Source: Anaerolineae bacterium (GTDB lineage: Bacteria > Chloroflexota > Anaerolineae > Aggregatilineales > Phototrophicaceae). Taken from it: a stretch of 41,666 nt of DNA. The notes below the pieces were generated by a model. That model worked only from the letters and a program-made list of their open reading frames with translations. It had not been told where the DNA came from and ran no database searches. The stretch is taken from assembly GCA_022821805.1 (NCBI GenBank), contig JAJECX010000023.1:1-41666 (forward strand). The letters run 5' to 3'. The position numbers and the translations under genes were made by a program. Below, piece by piece: positions 1 through 7,890 of the stretch (position 1 is the first letter of the stretch; each line of letters opens with the position of its first letter).

Positions 1-69
1 CTCGCCGCGAAGGATTTCCAGCACGATCCTGACCTTCGTTTCCGGACTGTATTTGCGATATTTCCCCAC
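1..69 (-). CDS. IS3-family transposase OrfA, N-terminus (cut by window edge)
   Basis: Read on the minus strand from a GTG at 69, the 23 visible codons give VGKYRKYSPETKVRIVLEI followed by LRGE. This is the standard beginning of the helix-turn-helix OrfA protein of IS3/IS150-type elements, in which a basic start and a KYSPE(T/F)K segment precede a V-L-E-L-R-G helix. A clear Shine-Dalgarno (GGAGG) lies about 8 nt upstream of the GTG. The rest of the gene, and presumably OrfB, lies to the left of the window, so intactness cannot be judged. OrfA binds the terminal inverted repeats and is fused to the DDE catalytic OrfB by programmed frameshifting in this family (family knowledge, not visible here). 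Confidence 0.8.
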   Translation of the reverse strand, partial: MGKYRKYSPETKVRIVLEILRGE

Positions 70-140
70 GAGCGTTCCTCCAACACTGACCGTCTAGTAT
101 ACTCTCTTTACTAGGTGTCCAGTTTTTGAGGACCACTACA
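1..140 (-). mobile_element. IS3-type insertion sequence, left end with terminal repeat
   Basis: The transposase start at 69 is followed outward by about 70 nt of leader and then a sequence whose minus-strand reading begins TGTAGTGGTCCTCAAAAACT, followed by GGACACC, at position 140. A TG start and a position just upstream of OrfA are what an IS3-family terminal inverted repeat should show. The boundary at 140 is inferred, because the other end of the element and any target duplication are outside the window. Confidence 0.6.
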
Positions 141-261
141 GAGGCTGGTTCGTAAATCCACTCAATTAGCCACTCCCCCTTTTGCGAATGTTGACCAACA
201 GGTGGAACTATGGCATAATTTCATTGTCTTTTCCAATACATTTCTTACTGGTGATCATTCA

Positions 262-3200
262 ATGCAAGCAGCCCGGCGCAGACCGCAAATTAACAAACTT
301 GTAGCCGCGCTCCTCGGCGCGCTATTATTCCTGTCCCCCCCCCCCCCCGCATCGTTGACGCAGCCTAGCCTCGAAATTACCGTCAGCAGCCAATCGAAAG
401 ACCACATCACCGTCAGCTGGACTGACCTGGGCGATGTGCTCTTGTATTTTGTGGAAATCCGCGGGGGCGGGCATTATGACTTCACCACCGTCAACGCCGG
501 CACAACCGCGCACACTTTCGGCGGCTTGAAGGCGGACACGACATATACGATCAAGATGACCGCCTATCCCCAGAGCGGCAGCGCCCTGGTCGCCGATATT
601 CAAGCGCGGACAGTCGCGCCTAGTCCAACGGCGGCAGCCACGTCAACGCACACCGCTACCCCAAGGACTGCGCCCTCCGCAACCGCCACCCTGCCCGCTT
701 TCAGCATCAGCGTCAGCAGCCAATCGAAGGATCACATCACGGTGGCTTGGACCGATCTGTCCGCGGCGCTGGATTACACGCTGACCTTGCAGCCGGAATC
801 GGGCACTAATACCACCGCGACCGTCGCCGCCGGAACGACCAGCCATACTTTCGGCAGCTTGAATTCGAACGCGACCTATACTGTCAGCGTCACGGCGCGT
901 TTCAGCGAAGGCAGAACGCTGTCCGCCAGCGTCACCACGAAGACCGAGCCCGAAGCCACAGCCACGCCGACAGCGACCGCGACGGCCACGCTGCCCGCGT
1001 TCAACATCAGCGTCAGCAAGCAATCGAAGGACCACATCACGGTGGCTTGGACCGATTTGTCCGCGGCCCTGGACTATAGCCTGACGCTGCAACCGGAATC
1101 GGGCACTAATACCACCGCGACCGCCGCGGCTGGCAGCACCAGCCATACATTCGGCAGCTTGAATTCAAACGCGACCTATACTGTCAGCATCACGGCGCGC
1201 TTCAGCGACGGCAGAACGCTGTCCGCCAGCGTCACGACGAAAACCGAGCCCGAAGCCACAGCCACGCCCACCGCGACGGCCACATCCATGCCATTTCCGG
1301 TCAGTTTGAACGGCGCGCGCTGCTTGCTGGATGACGCCATCAACGCCGCCAATAGCGACGCCGCCAGCGGCAGCTGCCCGGCCGGCGACGGCGTGGACAC
1401 CATCACCTTCCATGACGATGTGATTCTCAGCGGCTCCTTGTCGCCGCCGTCCATCGCCTCCGACATTATCATTCAGGGCGGCGGACATACGCTCAGCCGC
1501 TTAAGCAAGAAAGGCATGGCGCGCTTCCGCCTCTTGAATATCCATAGCGGCACGGTCGCCATCCATAAGCTGACGTTGACAAAAGGCTATGTGGATCGTT
1601 ATGGCGGGGCGATTTTTAACAATGGCACGCTGACCATCGATACCAGCACCTTCCGCAACAATGAAACCTCCTACTATGGCGGGGCGATTTTCAACGGCGG
1701 CACACTCACCATCAGCAACAGTACGTTCCGCAACAATGAAACCGCCCACTATGGCGGCGCGATCCATAACCAAGGCGATTTGACCATAAGCGGTTCTACC
1801 TTCAGCGGCAACGAAGCCAGCTTCAATGGAGGCGCCATCTACCATGGAGACAGAAGAGCCCATGATCCGGAGGGTAATGGCGAATGGGTCCACGTCGACA
1901 GAGCTGGCTCGCTGACGGTGAAGCAGAGCAGTTTCACCAATAACAGCGTCGGCCACATCGGCGGCGCGATACTCTATGTGGGCAATCTGTCGAAACTGAG
2001 CGTCAGCGGCAGCAGTTTCAGCGGCAACACTGCCTCCTCTAGAAACGGTCCGGTATGGTGCGTCGCCCACAGCAAGGGAGCCCAAACTAACAGCGCCTGC
2101 GACAGCATAGAATATGAGAAGGTCGACGCGACCGCGACGCCAGCCGCCACATTTACACCCACGCCCACCCCTCTGCCCGCGTTCAACATCAGCGTCAGCA
2201 AGCAATCGAAGGACCACATTACGGTTCAGTGGACCGATTTGTCCGCGGCGCTGGATTACACGCTGACGCTGCAGCCGGAATCGGGGAAAAAGAGAAGCAA
2301 GACCGTCGCGGCGGGCCGCACCAGCCATACCTACGGCAAATTAAATTCGAACGCGACCTATACCGTGAGCATCAGCGCGCGCTTTAGCGACGGCACAACA
2401 CGAACCGCCAGCGTCACGACGAAAACGGAGCCAGAAGCCACAGCGACGCCGTCCGCTACGCCTTGCCGTATTCAGGGTAGGATCGAGGTCCTCGGCGTTT
2501 CCAAGGATCACATCACAGTGAGGTGGCCCAATTACCGGACGGTCGTATCAGCTGGAGACAGCTATCTCTATAATGTCGTCTTGCGCGGCGGCGGCATCGT
2601 TAATCAAAGGAGCCTCTCTTCCATTTACACGACGCGAACTTTCGCTGGTTTGCAGGAAGACACGGTTTATGACATCACCGTCACCACCACCGAAATGGAC
2701 AATGGCTGTATTTCCACCAGCCAAACCTCGGTGCGCACGGCCGCTACCAATGTTTGGATCAAAGTCGATAACGTAACGACGGACAGCATCACGCTTGAGT
2801 GGAGCCGGGTCAACACAGCCTGGAGCTACCGGCTGCGGGTCCGGGGCGAAGACTACTCCGTCGCCATCGCGCCCAGCAAGCTGTTTTACACCTTCCCCGG
2901 CTTGACGCCAGACACGGAATATACCGTTGACATCACCGTTTACCTCGATGATGGACCGCCGAAATCCGAACACATGGACCCCACGCAAACCGCCAGCGTA
3001 TCGGCGCGCACCGCGGCCGACCCGAACTATCAGTCGCCAACGCCCGTGCCGACCAGCGCCATCCAGCCGCAGGTAAGCCTGTCCATCAGCGATCTCACAC
3101 ATGACAGCATCACCGTCAATTGGGATTGGAATGGCAGCCCCGAGGTGACAAGCCCGCCGCAGCTTCCAATAATTGACGCGAATCAACGCATGGTTGTCCA

Positions 3201-5181
3201 TACCGCCCGCGCCTTTGACAATAAGGGCAGCTATGTTTTCACTGGTCTGGATGCTAATACAAAGCATTCCATATCATTCGTTGTGTTCCCCAAGTCTGGC
3301 AAGGATAAAGTGCTGACGCTCGGTTCCGTGGAGGCTTTCACCTCGGCCGAGCCAACCGACACGCCCAAGACGCCGACAGCGACGCCGACCGACACGCCCA
3401 TCCCGCCGACAGCGACGCCCATTCCGCCGACGGCAACGCCTATCCCGCCGACAGCGACGCCCATTCCGCCGCAGGTCAGCCTGTCCGCCAGCGCGGTAAC
3501 GCATAACAGCATCACTGTCAGTTGGAATTGGAATGGCAGCCCCGAGGTGAGAGTCCCGCCCCAAATTGCGCTGGATGACAATCATAATTACAATCATTAC
3601 GGTGCCGACGCGCGTGCCAATGAGGGCAGCATCGTATTCACGGATTTGGAGCCCAATACGCTGCATACCTTTTCATTTATCGTATTTCCCAAATCGGGCG
3701 GAGCGGGGGTAACGCTCAGTTCCGGGCAAGTCCGCACCTTGTCGCAACCGACAGCGACGCCCGTCCCGCCGACGCCCACCAACACAGCGACCAACACGCC
3801 CCAGCCCCAGCCGCAAAAAGACGCGCAGCCCCAGCTGCCCACCGATGGCAGCCTGGGCATGATCTTCCCCAAGGTCTCCAAAGACCATATCACCGTCCAG
3901 TGGAGCGATATGGGCAATGTGCTGCTCTATTTCGTCGAAATCAGCCGCGGCAACTATTACGAATTTGTCACGCCCGGCGCTGGCACGACCTCGCATGACT
4001 TCGGCGGCTTACAAGCGAATACGAGCTATACCTTCCGCATCACCGTCTATCAGCAGAGCGGGGTCAATCTTGTCGCCACCGGCAGCGCCAGCACTGCGTC
4101 GGACGGTCCGCCGCCAGCGACGCCGATTCCTAGCGACACACCGATTCCGTCTGACACGCCCATCCCATCGGACACGCCGGTCCCAAGCGATACCCCTATT
4201 CCCGCGCCAACAGACACGCCGGCGCCGAGCTTGATTCAGACGCTGATCGGCTATCGCGATGAGCAGGGCAGCAACACCGATCATTACAAACGCTGGGCGA
4301 GGGCGCTGGCGGCGCTGGGAGAGGGCACTCACGCCAACCCAATGACGCTGCAAGAGGCGAAGGATATGGCGGACACCTACAGTCGCAGTCGCTGGCAGCC
4401 GGTCGTCGATGCCTTGACGCAGCAACAACAGCAGCAGTCTCAGCAGCAGCAGGTTGTGCAACCAACGCCCACCGCCACGGCGACGCCCACGAATACGCCG
4501 TCTCCGACAGCGACTCCCAGCCCGACAGCGACGGCGACGAACACGCCCGTACCGCCGACAGCTACGTCGATTCCGCCGACAAACACGCCGGCGCCGAGCG
4601 GACCCTACGCCAGTCTGATGGGGACGATCATTGGCTATCGCGATGAACAGGGCATCAACACGGATCATTACAAGCGCTGGGCGCGGGCATTGGCGGCGCT
4701 GGGTTATATGCACAGCCAAGTGGATGCGGCAACGCTGGCTAACCCGGTGACGCTGTCCGAGGCGCAGGGCTATGTCGATAATGGCTGGACGCGCTGGCAG
4801 GGAGTGGTGAATGCGCTAACACAGCTGAATCCGCCGACGAACACGCCCGTGCCACCACCGACGAATACGCCTATCCCGCCACCAACGAACACACCGGTTC
4901 CGCCGCCAACGAATACGCCTGTCCCGCCGCCGACGGACACGCCAGTGCCGCAGCAGAGCTATACCGTGCCGCAGAGCCTGATCGACACCCTGATCAGCTA
5001 TACGCAGGAGAATTACGGTGACGACCATGTCAAGCGCTGGAAGCGGGCATTGGCGGCGCTGGGGCATGACAGCGGTGAAGGGGCGATGACGCTGCAAGAA
5101 GCGAAGGATATGGCGGACACATACAGCCGCAATCGCTGGCAGCCGGTGATCGACGCTCTGGAGAAGCTGGCGGGGAATTAG
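262..5181 (+). CDS. Secreted multi-FN3 protein with central beta-helix and three C-terminal 'KRW' modules
   Basis: This is a large extracellular protein, probably a surface or matrix adhesin; no enzymatic motif was recognised. ATG 262 is preferred over the upstream in-frame GTG 202 because it opens directly onto a signal peptide (basic RRR, then a Leu/Ala-rich core). The order is: three fibronectin type III domains (about nt 370-620, 703-950, 1003-1250), a right-handed beta-helix region (about 1294-2130, repeated GGAIFN..GTLTI..STF.NN units), six more FN3 domains (about 2179-3020 with three, then 3061-3350, 3472-3745, 3850-4105), Thr/Pro linkers, and three copies of a module of about 65 residues (4228-5178). 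FN3 domains share the motif SKDHITVxW. There is no C-terminal membrane anchor or sortase motif. A 14-C run lies in codons 25-29. The gene stands alone and converges on iolD. Confidence 0.85.
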   Translation: MQAARRRPQINKLVAALLGALLFLSPPPPASLTQPSLEITVSSQSKDHITVSWTDLGDVLLYFVEIRGGGHYDFTTVNAGTTAHTFGGLKADTTYTIKMTAYPQSGSALVADIQARTVAPSPTAAATSTHTATPRTAPSATATLPAFSISVSSQSKDHITVAWTDLSAALDYTLTLQPESGTNTTATVAAGTTSHTFGSLNSNATYTVSVTARFSEGRTLSASVTTKTEPEATATPTATATATLPAFNISVSKQSKDHITVAWTDLSAALDYSLTLQPESGTNTTATAAAGSTSHTFGSLNSNATYTVSITARFSDGRTLSASVTTKTEPEATATPTATATSMPFPVSLNGARCLLDDAINAANSDAASGSCPAGDGVDTITFHDDVILSGSLSPPSIASDIIIQGGGHTLSRLSKKGMARFRLLNIHSGTVAIHKLTLTKGYVDRYGGAIFNNGTLTIDTSTFRNNETSYYGGAIFNGGTLTISNSTFRNNETAHYGGAIHNQGDLTISGSTFSGNEASFNGGAIYHGDRRAHDPEGNGEWVHVDRAGSLTVKQSSFTNNSVGHIGGAILYVGNLSKLSVSGSSFSGNTASSRNGPVWCVAHSKGAQTNSACDSIEYEKVDATATPAATFTPTPTPLPAFNISVSKQSKDHITVQWTDLSAALDYTLTLQPESGKKRSKTVAAGRTSHTYGKLNSNATYTVSISARFSDGTTRTASVTTKTEPEATATPSATPCRIQGRIEVLGVSKDHITVRWPNYRTVVSAGDSYLYNVVLRGGGIVNQRSLSSIYTTRTFAGLQEDTVYDITVTTTEMDNGCISTSQTSVRTAATNVWIKVDNVTTDSITLEWSRVNTAWSYRLRVRGEDYSVAIAPSKLFYTFPGLTPDTEYTVDITVYLDDGPPKSEHMDPTQTASVSARTAADPNYQSPTPVPTSAIQPQVSLSISDLTHDSITVNWDWNGSPEVTSPPQLPIIDANQRMVVHTARAFDNKGSYVFTGLDANTKHSISFVVFPKSGKDKVLTLGSVEAFTSAEPTDTPKTPTATPTDTPIPPTATPIPPTATPIPPTATPIPPQVSLSASAVTHNSITVSWNWNGSPEVRVPPQIALDDNHNYNHYGADARANEGSIVFTDLEPNTLHTFSFIVFPKSGGAGVTLSSGQVRTLSQPTATPVPPTPTNTATNTPQPQPQKDAQPQLPTDGSLGMIFPKVSKDHITVQWSDMGNVLLYFVEISRGNYYEFVTPGAGTTSHDFGGLQANTSYTFRITVYQQSGVNLVATGSASTASDGPPPATPIPSDTPIPSDTPIPSDTPVPSDTPIPAPTDTPAPSLIQTLIGYRDEQGSNTDHYKRWARALAALGEGTHANPMTLQEAKDMADTYSRSRWQPVVDALTQQQQQQSQQQQVVQPTPTATATPTNTPSPTATPSPTATATNTPVPPTATSIPPTNTPAPSGPYASLMGTIIGYRDEQGINTDHYKRWARALAALGYMHSQVDAATLANPVTLSEAQGYVDNGWTRWQGVVNALTQLNPPTNTPVPPPTNTPIPPPTNTPVPPPTNTPVPPPTDTPVPQQSYTVPQSLIDTLISYTQENYGDDHVKRWKRALAALGHDSGEGAMTLQEAKDMADTYSRNRWQPVIDALEKLAGN
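335..348 (+). repeat. 14-C homopolymer in the coding sequence
   Basis: Fourteen consecutive C residues encode the Pro run (SPPPPA) just after the hydrophobic core of the signal peptide of the FN3 protein. Fourteen is not a multiple of three, so any single-base slip would frameshift all downstream codons. As given, the frame is open (ON). Confidence 0.9.
991..1037 (+). repeat. Direct repeat copy 1 (FN3 domain 3)
   Basis: A 47-bp stretch starting CTGCCCGCGTTCAACATCAG is identical to one at 2173-2219, and similarity continues downstream over much of the FN3 domain. The distance between copies is 1182 bp, an exact multiple of three, and they bracket the beta-helix domain. Confidence 0.85.
2173..2219 (+). 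repeat. Direct repeat copy 2 (FN3 domain 4)
   Basis: Identical to 991-1037. Recombination between the two copies would delete 394 codons in frame, removing the whole beta-helix segment and leaving a continuous FN3 array. Confidence 0.85.
4228..5178 (+). other. Three tandem C-terminal modules of the FN3 protein
   Basis: Modules lie at about 4228-4420, 4606-4830 and 4966-5178, separated by TNTPVPP linkers. Each has an N-terminal LI.TLI.Y segment, then D(H)YKRWxRALAALG, then a conserved MTL.EA segment and a closing RWQPVxDAL. I recall similar modules at the C-termini of large secreted proteins in several phyla, but I cannot name the family. The modules are rich in Trp, Arg and Leu and are predicted helical, unlike the beta-rich remainder. 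Confidence 0.7.
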
Positions 5182-5202
5182 ACCTCAGCCCGCCTCAATC
5201 AA

Positions 5203-7074
5203 CTACTGGTAATAGCTTTCGCGTTCCTTGTAAGCGGCGTAGGCTTCGCGCGCCTGCCGCACCGAGTCGCTCTCGGAGACTTCCGCCACCGGCACATCCC
5301 ACCAGGAGCCGTAGCCATCGACGCGCTGCCGCCGGTCGACCTCGGTGACGATGCAAACGGGACCGCCCTGTATCGCTTTCGCTTCTGCCATGGCGCGGGA
5401 GAATTCTTCGCGGTCCTTCGCGCGGATGACATGGGCGCCGAGGCTCTCGCAGTTTTTGGCGAAATCGATGGGCAGCGTCTCGCCGTCGAGCTGGCCCGAG
5501 TCGGTGCGGTAGCGGAACTTGGTGCCGAAGCCATCGCTGCCGACGCTCTTGGACAAGCCGCCGATGCTGGCGTGCCCGTGATTATCCAGCACGATGATAT
5601 TCACCTTGATGCCCTCTTGCACCATGGTCACGATCTCGGTGTGCATCATCAAGAAGGAGCCATCGCCGACCATGACCCAGACTTCGCGCTCGGGGTCGGC
5701 CATCTTCACGCCCATGCCGCCAGCGATCTCGTAACCCATGGTCGAATAGCCGTATTCGAGGTGGTAGCCCTTGCGGTTGCGCGTGCGCCAGAGCTTGTGC
5801 AAATCGCCCGGCAGGCTTCCCGCGGCGCAAAGCACCGTGTCGCCCGCGTCCGACAGCGAATTCACCATGCCGATCACCTCGCCTTGGCTCAGCATCGGCT
5901 CATGCTCAAGGTTGTAAATGCGATGCACCTCGGCGTCCCATGAGCGATTGTATGCGGCGACCCGCTCGCGATACGCCGCGTCGACCGCATAGTCGCCCAG
6001 CGCCTCGGACAGCTCCTCCAGCGTAACGCGGGCATCCCCGACAAGCGGCAGCGCATTGTGCTTGTAAGCGTCAAATTCGGCGACATTGATATTGATGAAG
6101 CGCAAGTTTTCATTCATAAAGGCGGTCTTGGAAGCGCTGGTGAAATCGCTGTAGCGCGTGCCGATGCCGATGACCAAGTCGGTCTCGCTCGCCAGGATAT
6201 TGGCGCCTTCGGTACCCGTCACGCCAATTGCGCCCAAATTATCCGGATTGTCATATCGTAGAACGCCCTTGCCCGCCTGCGTCTCACAGCTGGGTATCCC
6301 CGTCCGCGCCACAAAAGCCTCCAGCGCGTCATAGGCATCGCTGTAATGGAGTCCGCCGCCAGCGATGATCAGCGGCTGTTTGCTCTCGCGAATCCACTGC
6401 GCCGCCCGCTTGACCGCGCCCGCGTCGGCCCGGTTGCGCGGGATCTCCCAGACGCGCTTCTCGAAGAAGGCGGTCGGGTAATCATGCGCTTCGGCTTGTA
6501 CATCCTGCGGCAGCGCCAACGTCACCGCGCCGGTATCGACAGGCGAGGTCAGCACGCGCATCGCTTCCGGCAGCGCTGTGATCAGCTGCTCGGGCCGATA
6601 GATGCGATCCCAGTAGCGCGAGACCGGCTTGAAGCAATCGTTGACGCTGATGTCCTGCGTATGCTCGCTTTCGACCTGCTGCAAAACCGGCGCCTGAATC
6701 CGCTCGGCGAAGATATCGCCCGCCAGCAGCAAAACCGGAATCCGATTGACCGTCGCCACCGCCGCCCCCGTGACCATATTGGAGGCGCCCGGACCAATCG
6801 ACGAGACGCATGCGAAGGTCGCCAGCCGATTCCGATGCTTGGCATAAGCGACCGCCGCCAATACCTGCGCCTGCTCGTTGCGGCTCTGGTAATAGCGCAG
6901 CTCGGGCGCGTACTGTTCGAGGGCTTGTCCGATGCCGGCGACGTTGCCATGGCCGAAGATGCCCCACATGCCGGCGAAGAAGGGGTTCTCCACGTCATCG
7001 CGCGAGACGTGCTGGCGGGAGAGGTACTTGATGAGGGCTTGGGCCATGGTGAGGCGGATGGTGGGTGGTGTCAT
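5203..7074 (-). CDS. iolD: 3D-(3,5/4)-trihydroxycyclohexane-1,2-dione hydrolase IolD
   Basis: A cytoplasmic thiamine-diphosphate enzyme that opens the inositol-derived ring dione to 5-deoxyglucuronate, the third step of the IolG-IolE-IolD-IolB-IolC-IolJ-IolA pathway. The 623 residues match the family length. The N-terminal PYR domain carries the catalytic Glu68 in SRNEQAQ. The C-terminal PP domain carries the ThDP/Mg motif GDGS (470-473) with Asn498 in the DNHGHASIGG stretch typical of IolD. The start ATG has AAAGGA about 9 nt upstream. It is the last gene of the leftward iol cluster, 45 nt downstream of the TdeIII-type endonuclease gene, and converges with the FN3 gene. Identification is firm. 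Confidence 0.95.
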   Translation of the reverse strand: MTPPTIRLTMAQALIKYLSRQHVSRDDVENPFFAGMWGIFGHGNVAGIGQALEQYAPELRYYQSRNEQAQVLAAVAYAKHRNRLATFACVSSIGPGASNMVTGAAVATVNRIPVLLLAGDIFAERIQAPVLQQVESEHTQDISVNDCFKPVSRYWDRIYRPEQLITALPEAMRVLTSPVDTGAVTLALPQDVQAEAHDYPTAFFEKRVWEIPRNRADAGAVKRAAQWIRESKQPLIIAGGGLHYSDAYDALEAFVARTGIPSCETQAGKGVLRYDNPDNLGAIGVTGTEGANILASETDLVIGIGTRYSDFTSASKTAFMNENLRFININVAEFDAYKHNALPLVGDARVTLEELSEALGDYAVDAAYRERVAAYNRSWDAEVHRIYNLEHEPMLSQGEVIGMVNSLSDAGDTVLCAAGSLPGDLHKLWRTRNRKGYHLEYGYSTMGYEIAGGMGVKMADPEREVWVMVGDGSFLMMHTEIVTMVQEGIKVNIIVLDNHGHASIGGLSKSVGSDGFGTKFRYRTDSGQLDGETLPIDFAKNCESLGAHVIRAKDREEFSRAMAEAKAIQGGPVCIVTEVDRRQRVDGYGSWWDVPVAEVSESDSVRQAREAYAAYKERESYYQ

Positions 7075-7119
7075 GCGGCGGTGTCCTTTCAGGAGGTGTC
7101 CCTACTTTAATCAGTTATC

Positions 7120-7890
7120 TTATTCTCGAAAACGAGCGAAATAAGAATCAATTTCTCCGCGCAGTTGAATGCCGACGCGTTCAAAGCACCGGAGAACTTC
7201 CTCAAAGCTGCCACTCCCGCCTAAGAAATCCCAGAATTCCTTTGCAACCATAAGTTCGTGATCCAAATCAAGCATACCGCGCAATGTCCAGCGGCTATAA
7301 GGCTTTGGCTCGTATGGATTATAGGGAATCGCAATTATTGGAAAGACCTCAAGCGAGGGACTCAATTCCAAATATGCGCCCGTCCACTCCAGTAATGTCC
7401 GCTTGTACTTTTGGAAACCCGATACATTGGGTTTTGCCGTCTTGATGTCCACCAGGTAAAGAATGTTTTCTCGCTGCAACAACACGTCAATCTTAGAAAG
7501 GCGCACCTCAACTTTTTCAGGATTCACGCCTACTGCAGATCGAAGATCGTTGCGGTGTTCGACTCGTGAAGGACTTATGTCAGCTGCTTCCAAGCGTCGT
7601 ACAATTTCGTCGACTTTGCTGCGCATACCAACGGACATCTCTTTCGGAGCGCCTGCCTGCAATTCCACTCTATCAAATCTATGCCTGGCGATTTCTTTAG
7701 CCACTGGCTCATAGATGGATGTCCCAAAAGTTGTATTTAGAGATTGAATGAATGTGTAGAGTGCCATCCTGTCTTTTCCTAGTAGGCGAACCTGGAAAGG
7801 CTTGTCGGATGGCTCTGGGTTGTATGATGCCAATTTACTGCGGATGGCATTACCAATGGTGGCTTCAACTGCTTCAACAGGAAAAGTCAT
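7120..7890 (-). CDS. TdeIII-type type II restriction endonuclease
   Basis: The 256-residue protein has the hallmarks I associate with the TdeIII restriction endonuclease family: RLLGKDRMALYTFIQSLNTT near the N-terminus, a middle IPYNPYEPKPYSRWTL segment, and EFWDFLGG followed by CFERVGIQLR near the C-terminus. A PD-(D/E)xK active site is visible as Asp135 (KIDVLL) and Asp148-x-Lys150 (VDIKTAKPN). TdeIII itself cuts GGNCC; the specificity of this protein is untested. The gene overlaps the upstream methylase by ATGA, so the endonuclease is probably translated after, and coupled to, its protective methylase. The sequence is visibly more AT-rich than flanking iolB and iolD, a sign of transfer. 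Confidence 0.85.
   Translation of the reverse strand: MTFPVEAVEATIGNAIRSKLASYNPEPSDKPFQVRLLGKDRMALYTFIQSLNTTFGTSIYEPVAKEIARHRFDRVELQAGAPKEMSVGMRSKVDEIVRRLEAADISPSRVEHRNDLRSAVGVNPEKVEVRLSKIDVLLQRENILYLVDIKTAKPNVSGFQKYKRTLLEWTGAYLELSPSLEVFPIIAIPYNPYEPKPYSRWTLRGMLDLDHELMVAKEFWDFLGGSGSFEEVLRCFERVGIQLRGEIDSYFARFRE

Noticed and set aside
991..2440. Regular direct repeats that could suggest a CRISPR array
   Set aside because: The repeats are protein-domain copies hundreds of bases long in one reading frame, with no spacer pattern and no cas genes.
643..5097. Long minus-strand open frames opposite the FN3 gene
   Set aside because: They are antisense shadows of GC-rich, repetitive coding sequence, with Arg/Gly-rich low-complexity translations and no ribosome sites.
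5182..5202. Rho-independent terminators between convergent gene pairs (5182-5202, 24483-24489, 26353-26361, 36013-36021)
   Set aside because: The gaps are 7-21 bp and show no GC hairpin followed by a T-run.
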